The notes under the pieces were generated by a model. It had not been told where the DNA came from. It made no database searches and saw only the letters and a list, made by a program, of their open reading frames with translations. Shown here one piece after another: positions 23,942-34,468 of a stretch of DNA of 64,000 nt. This DNA is from Oreohelix idahoensis (taxonomy: Eukaryota > Mollusca > Gastropoda > Stylommatophora > Oreohelicidae), in assembly GCA_024509875.1 (NCBI GenBank), contig JAMPIV010003427.1, forward strand, positions 124,001 through 188,000. The letters run 5' to 3'. Positions within the stretch are counted from its first letter, which is position 1. Each line of letters starts with the position of its first letter. The position numbers and the translations under genes were made by a program.

Positions 23942-26900
23942 TGTCACGAAGTGGATTTAGGACTAGAGGCTGCCTACCTAAATAGACTAGACCCTAGTGG
24001 AAAGAAAGCCTAAGAAGATAGATTTCAGAAGAAAATAACAGTGACTGTGGGAGTTGAGGCTATTGGCGTCAAGGGTCGAGAACCGAAATTGACTCTCCCT
24101 TGCCACTTGGTGACGTAATGTTTTGCGATAACCTCACTACCTCTAGCTACCAAGACTGGGATAAGGTTTAATTACTTAACACCACAGCACCACTATACAG
24201 ACAACATATATGTTGAATTAAGTGACTGATCCAGCCGGAAATTTACAATGGATTTTATTTACACCACACAAAAAAATTCATATAACATACTACAAAAATA
24301 GAATAAACATGCGTGTTCACACACCTGGAAAGAACATAACCATTAATTTCAAGTGATTAGGTATGATAACCCCACACAGTCGCCCTCCCCTCAACCTGTA
24401 AGGAAGAAAGGTAAGTAATACAACAACATGTGAAGGAGGATCTTTCCCCCAATCAACCTGATATCATGTAAACACACCCTAACTCCTACTGTCCGTCTGT
24501 CTGCAGACGTGTTTCTACACAAATGACGTGCCTACACCGCTGCTCCACTATAGGCTAAATATTCTCTGACTATCACAAAGTCCACGACCAGAACCCTTCT
24601 ATCACCTCCGACACAACTTACAGAAGACTTGCTGAGTTCTAATGTTATGTTCAGTGTCTGTCTGACACTCCTAGTTCCTACAGAAACGACTCCTCCACTA
24701 CTCTCCTTCTCTCTATCTATCTGGGGCAGTTAAGAGGGATTTTAACCCTTTCCCCTCTTCTCCGCCTGTTGTAGCTGCTGACTTGCTTCGTAAACTAAAC
24801 TCGAGACGTGGTCTATTGCTGCTTCCAAATAGACGAATTTTTACTTTGCAGTAGCCCGGATACCCCTCTCTTGGGCTCAAGGCTGTCGGGATTATTATGC
24901 CCGAAATTCACGACACTTTTTAGGCCCTGCGCCTAGGATCAGTGTGTGCTTAATATGAGCGTAACTAGCTCCGAATTTTGGTAAGAACATCTGTTCTTGC
25001 TGAAGAAGTCTGTGCTTCCAGCTCCCTGCTCTCTCTTGGGTACAAAGACTTTTGCACCAGTGACCACCCTGTCACCACTCCACTTTCTTTTCTGGCTCTG
25101 CCGACTCTTCTTCTCCTGAGAAGACCGGCGAACTTCTAGCCAGCTGAAGGACTACTGTAGCCCTAGCTGCCACGCCTGGAAAATATCTGCTGTGGACAAA
25201 ACAATAACAAATATATATCGCACAACAAATTTCCCATATCCTTAACACTTAACTCCCTTAACTCTCACTCTTCAACACTTAAATCCCAACTCTTCAACAC
25301 TTAAGTTTTCAAATCTCTAACACTTAAGTTTCAAATCTCTAACACTTAAGTTTCAAATCTCTAACACTTAAGTTTCAAATCTCTAACACTTAAGTTTCAA
25401 ATCTCTAACACTTAAGTTTCAAATCTCTAACACTTAAGTTTCAAATCTCTAACACTTACGTTTTCAAATCTCTAACACCTAAGTTTCAAATCTCTAACAC
25501 TTAAGTTTTCAAATCTTCCATACAGCTCCCATGCTCTAGTATCGCTTCAGCGATTAGTAAACATGCCTACCCCCACTTTCCATCAAATACTGTCCGATCG
25601 ACACTCTTCTCCAGACTCAGCTGGCTTAATTCTCTTACAATGATCGATGTGTTTACCTTGCTACCAAAATACAATAGACTTCCCCCGAGACAATAATCTC
25701 CCGTCTCCATGAATTCACCATTATAAACATATGTCTATTAATTAAGGACTAATTACAAAACCCAACTAAACCCGTAACTGTTGACTTTAAAATGTAGGTT
25801 TTCCCCACACAGAGAAAAATACACAATTTCCCCTGCTCTAACATTTAAAGTCACTCATTCTGAACAACAGCGTGACCCAAATTGGTCCGCTGGTAATGTA
25901 CACACACTTAAAGAACAATTAAATACACACACAAATACCTATCGTATATACTCTGCCAACATTGTAAAGTAAATATTGGGAAAACTTCACCCACTTGTCG
26001 GGAATATTATTTACCCCCGATTCTGATAACAATGTACATTAAAATCTCTAAAGGAACTGAAATCCTATTTTACCATGCATACCCCGCTATCTCCCCTCTC
26101 CTTCCGTCATCAGATTCACCCCTCTAAGAAACGACACGCAGCACGTGCTTAGGTACCCCTCTCTCCAAATTCTCGAAAATCACAATGAAATTACGTGCAT
26201 CGTGTCTCAAATTTATGGTATTTAACATCTCACATCTTTAAGCTTTCATTATCTCATAAAAAGAATGAATGCACTCTGATAATAATTTAGATAAGAGGGT
26301 AACTCATGGCATGTCCGTTATGAACTAAAATTAATTTAATTCCGCGAGCGTGTTTACGCTGCCCCATTTAAAATTCACAAATCCAGGAAAATAAATACCC
26401 CTGTCTTCTGACAAATAACAGTAATACGCCAATTTATACAAACAGCTACTCTGCGGAAACTATCAAAATTCCCTACTACCTTTTCACAAAATACCTAATT
26501 GCGCTGTCAGTTATATTCACTTAAAAAATTAGCATTGATGGCGCTACTTCTATGAATTAACTTTAACTCCTAGAAACAAACTCTGCAAAATCTTGTAAAC
26601 TATTAAAGCTAAATTAACTTCATATTTACCAGCACGAATTTTTCTCGAAAGAGCAAGTCGGCTCTGTATATACCAATTAGGCAGTTCCTTCCCAAGGCGT
26701 AGAAGTTCAAAAAAATCTCAGACTTCTGCTAGGGAACCCCGCTTATTTATTATCCGAGACCACGCTACGCGTGCGTCACTCCCTGGCTTTGTTCTTAAGC
26801 GGGTCCATCTATGAACCAACCAACGTGCCAGGAATCGCCCGCGGTCATGATCTAAATTTAGAACTCCAAGCGGAAATATTCCGTTCCACGCGCTCATTGA

Positions 26901-27192
26901 GAAAGGACCAGAAATGCTCTGCCATTTTGTTACACTAGAAAATCTCTACATGAACGAATTATCTTAATGAAACAGCGCGCTGGTGCCAGTCTAAAAGTTA
27001 ACTCTACCATCTCTTCTAGAAACCGTAATTCTTAATCTACACAAAAAATCCAAACTCGATTATTATACAAAGAGAAATAAAAAAACGAATAAGATAAAAA
27101 TCCCACCGTAATCCTTCCCTGAAAAACGTAAATAAATGCAAAATTTAAAGACTTGGGGCCTATTGTAAATGCAATCACATTAACTCCTCACA
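23942..27192 (-). mobile_element. Solo LTR inserted in R repeat (TSD GGCAG)
   Basis: A 3251-bp insertion starts TGTCACGAAG and ends CCTCACA (TG...CA), with a perfect 5-bp TSD GGCAG at 23937-23941 and 27193-27197. The intact R copy near 36216 reads through this site without it, an internal empty-site control. No second LTR or coding region is visible. TTTATT-type signals lie near the left end, suggesting minus orientation. The ORF at 25781-25972 is unsupported. Confidence 0.82.
25255..25515. repeat. 22-bp minisatellite inside the solo LTR
   Basis: About eleven copies of CTCTAACACTTAAGTTTCAAAT with few changes; the outer units are more diverged. Confidence 0.93.
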
Positions 27193-27843
27193 GGCAGTTC
27201 AGCCTATTAATGACGCAATCACTTCTGTTGTATTTCTATCAAGCAGTATAGGCCGAATCCAACAAGACCCTTAGGACCTTAATACTGTGTCCAGTAGATG
27301 ATAGTAGACTAGAACAGTGAGAACAGGATAGTGGGTAGGTTTGGTATTGTACAAACATTTATTACAAATAAGGGAGGGAAACCTGAGGCCTGTAAACAGT
27401 AAATTAATATGAAACAAATATAAAGGTATGTTATCAGGCACTCGCAGGAAATAAAGAAGTAGAACACCAGACAACAGAAAAACAACAGACATGAGTGGCT
27501 TATCCAGGATTTGAACACTGGACCTTCCGCGGCGGATAGTGTGATTCGCTTGCATGGCTAGGCGGGGTTGTCGCACAGAAGGTCCAGTGTTCAAATCCTG
27601 GGTAAGCCACTCATGTCTGTTGTTTTTCTGTTGTCTGGTGTTCTACTTCTTTATTTCCTGCGAGTGCCTGATAACATACCTTTATATTTGTTTCATATTA
27701 ATTTACTGTTTACAGGCCTCGGGTTTCCCTCCCTTATGTGTAATAAATGTTTATACAATACCAAACCTACCCACTATCCTGTTCTCACTGTTCTAGTTTA
27801 CTATCATTTACTGGACACAGTATTAAGGTCCTTGTCTTGTTGG
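27193..27843. repeat. R repeats in inverted (head-to-head) arrangement
   Basis: 27193-27530 is minus-oriented R and 27530-27843 is plus-oriented R. The two meet at the tRNA-like segment around 27525-27545, giving an inverted repeat of about 270 bp per arm with almost no spacer. Plus and minus ORFs here are mirror copies and not genes. Confidence 0.9.
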
Positions 27844-29502
27844 TGATAAAATCTGGTTTGTTGTTACTGATAGGGTTACGGTAAGGTGTCTTATTGAATT
27901 ATCTGCTAACGTTACTGTTGTGTTGTGGATCTGGTAATGTCTACAGTTGATACCTATATATCCGCCACACAGGCAAACACTGTAGAAGTCTACTGGTAAG
28001 CGATGATCAGGTTCTCGATACAGATAGACCACGCCCACTCCGGGGCTATTTCTAAATACGTGTTAAGTTCCCTGTCACACTTGTAATATTAAGTGCGTGT
28101 GTTGGTTTAGTCGTTTACACCACAGGTACGTACACAAGAGTCATGGATGGTTGTAAACGACTGGTGACATTTCATATGGGTTTATTCACGTCACAACACA
28201 TTGATGAAATACACATAGAATACCGTTCACAGCACAACACAAGATATAAATTACCACATAAGAACTGCGCACTCGGCAGCTACAATGATATCATAATACA
28301 TGGCCTAGAGTACTCATATTAAACTCAGCGTTCTAAAGAATCCTCAATAACAATCCTCTCACAGGAGCTATCATGATTCATGGCCTAAAGTACTCTTATT
28401 AAACTCAGCGCTATAAAGAATCCTCAATAACAATCCTCTCACAGGAGCTATCATGATTCATGGCCTAAAGTACTCTTATTAAACTCAGCTCTATAAAGAA
28501 TCCTCAATAACAATCCTCTCACAGGAGCTATCATGATTCATGGCCTAAAGTACTCTTATTAAACTCAGCTCTATAAAGAATCCTCAATAACAATCCTCTC
28601 ACAGGAGCTATCATGATTCATGGCCTAAAGTACTCTTATTAAACTCAGCGCTATAAAGAATCCTCAATAACAATCCTCTCACAGGAGCTATCATGATTCA
28701 TGGCCTAAAGTACTCTTATTAAACTCAGCTCTATAAAGAATCCTCAATAACAATCCTCTCACAGGAGCTATCATGATTCATGGCCTAAAGTACTCTTATT
28801 AAACTCAGCGCTATAAAGAATCCTCAATAACAATCCTCTCACAGGAGCTATCATGATTCATGGCCTAAAGTACTCTTATTAAACTCAGCTCTATAAAGAA
28901 TCCTCAATAACAATCCTCTCACAGGAGCTATCATGATTCATGGCCTAAAGTACTCTTATTAAACTCAGCTCTATAAAGAATCCTCAATAACAATCCTCTC
29001 ACAGGAGCTATCATGATTCATGGCCTAAAGTACTGTACACTGCAGTTATAAACACTTCCACAATAATTAAAACTGCAGGTTTATACTACGCTGTACCCAC
29101 AGCGAAAAAATCCGTCGACATTTTAAATTCAGCACTGTACAGGCATTTCACACTTCCCAAAAACACTGTCCTCCTACCCGGTCAAAACGCCCGGAACACT
29201 CTCCCCAGATAACACACTCGTCCCGCTCAAAAGCAGACACGAGACTTCCTCACGGTCAACACAACTCAGTCAACCAATCATCTGCGGGCTAGCCGCGAGC
29301 TATTCTCACTCCGTTCAAAACATTACAGAATAAATATATCAGCGCTTTTCACGCTGTCTGTAATCTGTCTCTCGAAACTATCACGAGATACTCTCTAAAT
29401 AATTCGATAGCTAACAAGCAACTAAGTGCTATAACTCAAAATCTATTTCAACTACTAACATACTCCAGTTTACTTCCCCTTACACTAAAACTGTTCGTTA
29501 CA
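27844..29502 (-). repeat. 3' LTR of the 628-aa-ORF element
   Basis: 1522 bp (27981-29502) is nearly identical to 34469-36149 apart from two fewer 80-bp units. The outer 137 bp (27844-27980), between the TSD and the shared region, has no counterpart in the other LTR. The terminus TGATAAAATC is the complement of an LTR end in CA. Confidence 0.85.
28285..29031. repeat. 80-bp minisatellite in LTR, nine units
   Basis: CAATCCTCTCACAGG recurs every 80 bp at 28351, 28431, 28511 and so on to 28991. Units differ mainly at CAGCGCTATAAAG against CAGCTCTATAAAG. Confidence 0.95.
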
Positions 29503-31480
29503 TCTTACCTCACCCCCAGAGAAAAAAATTGATTCTATCAATTTTTTGACAAATACATTCCCCAAAAAATTAAAAGGACAATGAATCTCTAACATATACG
29601 TCTAAGAATTACCTTAAGTTAAGTTAAAATCAGACATCTACAAAATATAAGCATTAAGTGAAATGTAAAAATGAAGTATCCAATGTAATCAATTAAGCAT
29701 ACCAAAAATAATACATTACAAAACCAAGTTAAGTGAATACAGCACAACTAAATAGGAAACAACCAATAGTACAAGAAAAGACAAGATCAAGCAAACGAAA
29801 AAATGATCCGTAATAATGGTAAGTATGAAATTAGAATATGAGAAAAAAACAATAATATTACATTCAAACAATTTGTTATATGTAAAATAATTACAAATAT
29901 CACAAGTAGCTACACTATATTAAGTTATACCATTAAAGTAACAATACATAGAATGAAAGTATAAGATGCGAAAGAAGAAGTATACAAGGAGAATGAAGTG
30001 AAACGTAAATAAAGCACGAAATGTAAACAAAATATGAAACCATACTGAAAAGACAATAGAAAAGAAAGAATGGAATGAAGAATAATCAACAAAGACAGAT
30101 AGAAAGCAAAAGGTATGAATATAGAGAACGTTGGTAAAAATATATACTAATAACTATTTAGATCAACAACGTATTTCAAAATACATACAAACACGATCGA
30201 AAAGCACAAAACAAAATAACAAAGTATTCCTATACTAATACTACAAAAAATAGTTTATAACTAAACAAAACATAATCAGTAATTTAAACAAGTTATACAA
30301 GTTATACATAATCAACAATAAATTATCGACACCACACAAAAAAGTGATAGCATTGCTATAACCAAGTTCGAACAACGCACAATCAAGCGTTAATACAACA
30401 TAACATCCAAAAAACAAAAAAAAAACTTTCTTTAAAGAACTAACATTATTCTACATATCAAACATAGCACATAGTCAAACGCTAAGCACACACAAAACCA
30501 AAAATAAAAAATTACAATGTCTGGGAAAAAAATATTTTCCAAAAAATACAGTACAAAAATATTTCGTAATGCTAAGTTACATAAAAATAGTATTTTAATT
30601 TAATTAATTCAAATCTATAATTAACAAATTAACAAAAAACTAGCTTTAGCAAAATGAGAGACATATAACAATTCCTGTATCTAAGCAAACACTAAACAAC
30701 ACGTGTAAGTTTTTCAAAAAATACGTCACAGAGAAACACATAGAAAAACACACTATTACCAACATACAAGTTTGCAAATACATGAAAACAACGTAATGTA
30801 TGTTAAGCAAGTGCTTAAATCAGATCTCTAGATTTCTCAATCAAATAACAATATCAGCAACCGCTGTTAATTTTCTCTATACAGTTCAATTTAAACTTTT
30901 AAATATTTCCGGCTGACAATCACGTTCAGCTTAGCTACAGTGTTATTCAGTTAATAATTTATATCTATCTCCACCTGATATATTAAAAGTAATTATTGTA
31001 ACATTACAACTAATGAGTATGTGCATAGGGCTAACAAACTCATCATGTACAAAACTATTCTACCCAACACATCTGTAAAACAAAACCAAAAAAAACTTCA
31101 AGTTCTACACCAGAGTATAAAAAATAGGCATAAGTTTGTAACCAGTAAGGTTAAATATAAATCTGCTCATTGCATTCATGAATAGTAAACAACACGTCAC
31201 TACCATCTAACACACTACATATTATCCAAAACACAATAGTATAAAAATAGCATCGAAATGAACTAATTTATAATTAAAACAGTCATACATATAAAAAAAA
31301 CAATAGACATCAAATGATGCGTAAAGATGATGATCATAATATAACAACCTATAATGATCTATGCAATAGAATACATTAACATCTACTGTCCTAATAAACA
31401 AACAAAACAAAAATCAAACGCAAACAAAAATCTCCATAGGTCTTGCCGACATCTCATAAACACTAGGGGTAAAACGTCGA
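29503..31480. other. AT-rich internal region without genes
   Basis: About 2 kb between the ORF side and the 3' LTR. The plus strand is rich in A and C and very poor in G, so the element's sense strand is T/G-rich. No ORF of note. It occupies the place where a pol gene would be expected. Confidence 0.6.
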
Positions 31481-31727
31481 ATCATGGTTAGCACGCTGAT
31501 ATGTTCTGCTTGAGAAAACACTCGCTCGGGCACAATGTTGACCTATATTCTTGCCGCTACCGTAAACAGCCGTTAACGTAAACAGGAGCGCTGACCCATA
31601 TCAAGAAGTCGCCTCTGTTCAAAAATACAAATGAAAATTCCATTTTAATGAATGGTGAAATTTACTACGAACAACGGAGAGGTTAAACAAACAATTACCC
31701 CGCACTGTGGTTCGTGTGGAAATCTGG

Positions 31728-33614
31728 TCACCCCACGATGTCATCGACTCTTCGTTTAAGTTCACAACAACGTGCTGCTCTTTCAAAATCAGAAACATAA
31801 CAAGCAGTAGTATTTGTGACATCATTATCATTGCTACTTTGCTTAATAACAATGCTTCTAGGCTCATGTCGAGCAAAATTAGCATAATTGCACTTATTCG
31901 TCGTTTGATCAAAATATTTATCATCATTTCCTCTTTGTTTGAGACTATTATTATGTCTATAATCCCAGTCAGACTTGTTATGATTAACGTTTCTACTCCG
32001 CACAAAAAATCTGTCAGAAAAATTATTGCACGATTGAAAACTCTTCTTGTATTTGTCTGTACCATTATTTTCAAAATTCTCAGAACTAAACTGTTGAGAT
32101 ACATTAACTTGTCTCTTATCTCTCTGAGAAGGAAAATTATTATCATATGAATTTCCTTGGTACTTTCTAATCTTAGAAACATCTCTCCTACAAAAACTCT
32201 TTCCATTCTTTTCTTTGACAATATGCTTGTTTACAGTATCATCTGCAGATCTATAAGTATCTTTATCGTTACGCATATAATGGGTTTCATTCTTGGAACC
32301 ACTACTTATAACTTTATCCCTTGTTATCATCTTCTGAGAACCTCCAAAATCAGTTACTCGTTTAATCCTTAGGCTTTTATCAGGACTGACTGTTACATTA
32401 TCATTCTCTCTATTACACTTCCGCCAAGATTCGTTGCTATTGGAAGCAGAATCAAAAGATCTTCGAAAGTTATATTTTCCCCGAAAAGATATTTGTCTAT
32501 CACATTTAACTTTTCTATCAGCACAGATTGTATAGGGCTGGATCTTTGCTTTTTTTTCCTGTTGGTAAACAACTTTCTGTCTAGCATTGTCCACATTTAC
32601 AGAAGACCATATTCCGCTGTTTAAAATAACATCGAGTAGACCCTCTACCCTTTTTGTACTTTCTGCAATTTCAACACTTTTTTGTGAAATTTCTTCACTT
32701 AATTTCCTATTTAATTTGTCAAATATCAAAACTTTACTTCTCTCCTCTGTTAACAATCTCTCAATCTTAATCATCTCTTCTCTCTCAGTCGTTAACTCTT
32801 CTAATTTGTCTTTCTCATCCTTTTCTTTATTTGCTCTAGTTTGACATGTTTCATTACCTAATTTCTCACATTTCTTATCCTGAACTTTTAATTTATCATG
32901 TATATCTTTCTTTTCTTTCAGTTGGCAACTGATAATATCATTATCCTCCAACACCTCATGAAGCATATTTATGTAAGTCTCTTCACGAACATTGCTCTCA
33001 ATCTTTAATATGTCATACATTTCTTTCTTCTCTTGAACTTCCTGTCTGAGATTACCAACTTCGTCATCTTTGTCTTTCACCCGAATTTCCAACTCTTTGT
33101 TCTTGTTCAATGCTTCATCTAACGCCGCATGTACTTTAGTAAGTTCCGTGTTTGACTTATCTAACTCATTTGCGAGTTTAGAGACTGTTTCGTGTAGTTT
33201 ACTCACTTCAGTAGTAACTTTTAAACAATTGTCCCTTTCCCGTAGGGCACTCTGTTTGTTGACTTTTATTTGTTTCTCACTTCCTAATTCCTTTTTCTGC
33301 TCATCAGGAATACCGTTGTGGATTATCTTGAATATATTTTGCATTATCTGTCCGTGTTCAAGTTCAATATACTGTTGTAAAAACACACGAAGGTGCTGTA
33401 GCAAATCAATCAAATCCTTAGCCATTATTGAATTACAAAGAAGCTTAAAGTTATGTTCAGCAAATAACTTTAGGGATACTGACACATTAACCAACAAATC
33501 GTCCATGATCCATACTCCAAGTCTTGGACCACTCAATCCCTTTTCATCTCTACCTATTAACAATGCACTTTCCAACATAGGCCTTATATCTGCAGGATTA
33601 TTATCAAAATCCAT
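31728..33614 (-). CDS. Orphan 628-aa coiled-coil protein of the LTR element (possible Gag)
   Basis: An uninterrupted 628-codon ORF on the minus strand. The ATG at 33614 sits in an ideal initiation context (ACCATGG) about 855 nt downstream of the 5' LTR. I do not recognise the protein. Residues 1-110 are mixed and helix-like (LLQHLRVFLQQYIELEHGQ); about 115-330 is a strongly charged Glu/Lys heptad-type coiled coil; about 350-600 is basic and rich in Asn, Ser and Arg, as in nucleic-acid-binding tails. There is no CCHC knuckle, no protease or polymerase motif, no signal peptide and no membrane segment. Position and architecture (assembly region, coiled coil, basic tail) suggest a Gag-like structural protein, but this is inference. 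The LTRs are nearly identical and the ORF is intact, so the copy is young. Plus-strand ORFs at 31707-32150 and 33070-33696 are shadows. Confidence 0.75.
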   Translation of the reverse strand: MDFDNNPADIRPMLESALLIGRDEKGLSGPRLGVWIMDDLLVNVSVSLKLFAEHNFKLLCNSIMAKDLIDLLQHLRVFLQQYIELEHGQIMQNIFKIIHNGIPDEQKKELGSEKQIKVNKQSALRERDNCLKVTTEVSKLHETVSKLANELDKSNTELTKVHAALDEALNKNKELEIRVKDKDDEVGNLRQEVQEKKEMYDILKIESNVREETYINMLHEVLEDNDIISCQLKEKKDIHDKLKVQDKKCEKLGNETCQTRANKEKDEKDKLEELTTEREEMIKIERLLTEERSKVLIFDKLNRKLSEEISQKSVEIAESTKRVEGLLDVILNSGIWSSVNVDNARQKVVYQQEKKAKIQPYTICADRKVKCDRQISFRGKYNFRRSFDSASNSNESWRKCNRENDNVTVSPDKSLRIKRVTDFGGSQKMITRDKVISSGSKNETHYMRNDKDTYRSADDTVNKHIVKEKNGKSFCRRDVSKIRKYQGNSYDNNFPSQRDKRQVNVSQQFSSENFENNGTDKYKKSFQSCNNFSDRFFVRSRNVNHNKSDWDYRHNNSLKQRGNDDKYFDQTTNKCNYANFARHEPRSIVIKQSSNDNDVTNTTACYVSDFERAARCCELKRRVDDIVG

Positions 33615-34468
33615 GGTGATTCAATCACTCAGTCAACTGTATATCTATATCAGTATAATTATTAATGTCGCAAGTTTATGTTTCAAGAAGTTCTGACAAT
33701 TACCCTTCCATTTCACACAGTTCAGTATGTATACCAAAAATATTATTCATAACTTTGTATCATCAATTCCTCTTCCATCTGAGGGAAGTCAACATATATC
33801 ATACAACCATCAATACTTAGCATCAATACTAAATCCTAATAATATGTCTATATAGAATTAGACAACAAAAACAACAGATTTCAACAGTATAGGAGATGCA
33901 AAGCACAGGAAGGCTCGTTGACATAGTTAAGGCGACACAGTTCACACCACAAACATAACTACTTATCTTGAATGAAAACTCTTCTGTTCCTTTCCGTTAA
34001 CACCCTGGATATCACAAAGTTCAATGGTAAAACAATCGACAACAGAAAGGCATTGGAACTTGACACCTTGATTCCGCTCAGGTCCTCGATTCAGCACGCT
34101 ACGTGCTAACACACCGCACAGGAAAGCAGGAAATGGGTCACCGTCTGTCAATTTCGTTGAAAGAAGGTACACCACTCGTTCATACTGCCAGATGATTACT
34201 TGTACTGGTATACAGACGCCACTGTATATCATGACATCTCATAATCTTGAGTAATAAATTTCTTGACTTGCGAGTTGCGACTTGCGACTTGAGTTAACAG
34301 TTCCCAGTTTAACTGATACTGAATAAGTTTTCCTTGGGCCTGGATACAGCTCTCAAATGTGATGTCTGTCTTTCATATACTAACGCCACTCAGGCTACAT
34401 GCTAACAGTTGTGAATTAATATCACGCGAATTTCGCGGGTATCTGATCCTATAAAACTAGCACACCAC
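33615..34468 (-). other. 5' leader of the 628-aa-ORF element
   Basis: Between the 5' LTR and the ORF start. Next to the LTR the minus strand reads TGGTGTGCTAG, ending in CCA on the complement, a weak primer-site candidate. The small minus ORF at 33963-34232 is unsupported. Confidence 0.4.

Noticed and set aside
25255..25515. Regular short repeats that could suggest a CRISPR array
   Set aside because: Units are contiguous with no unique spacers, and the DNA is eukaryotic. The same applies to 28285-29031 and 19343-19798.
27271..27846. Repeated 60-107 codon ORFs in R units, including hydrophobic ones at 36331-36977
   Set aside because: They recur in every repeat copy, in both orientations and two frames, and change with indels; no sign of coding selection.
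31707..32150. Plus-strand ORFs opposite the 628-codon gene (also 33070-33696)
   Set aside because: Shadows of the minus-strand ORF; Ile/Ser-rich with no motif.
33963..34468. Primer-binding site next to the 5' LTR of the 8.3 kb element
   Set aside because: TGGTGTGCTAG ends correctly, but the adjoining bases do not resemble a T-stem; kept only as a weak candidate in the leader entry.
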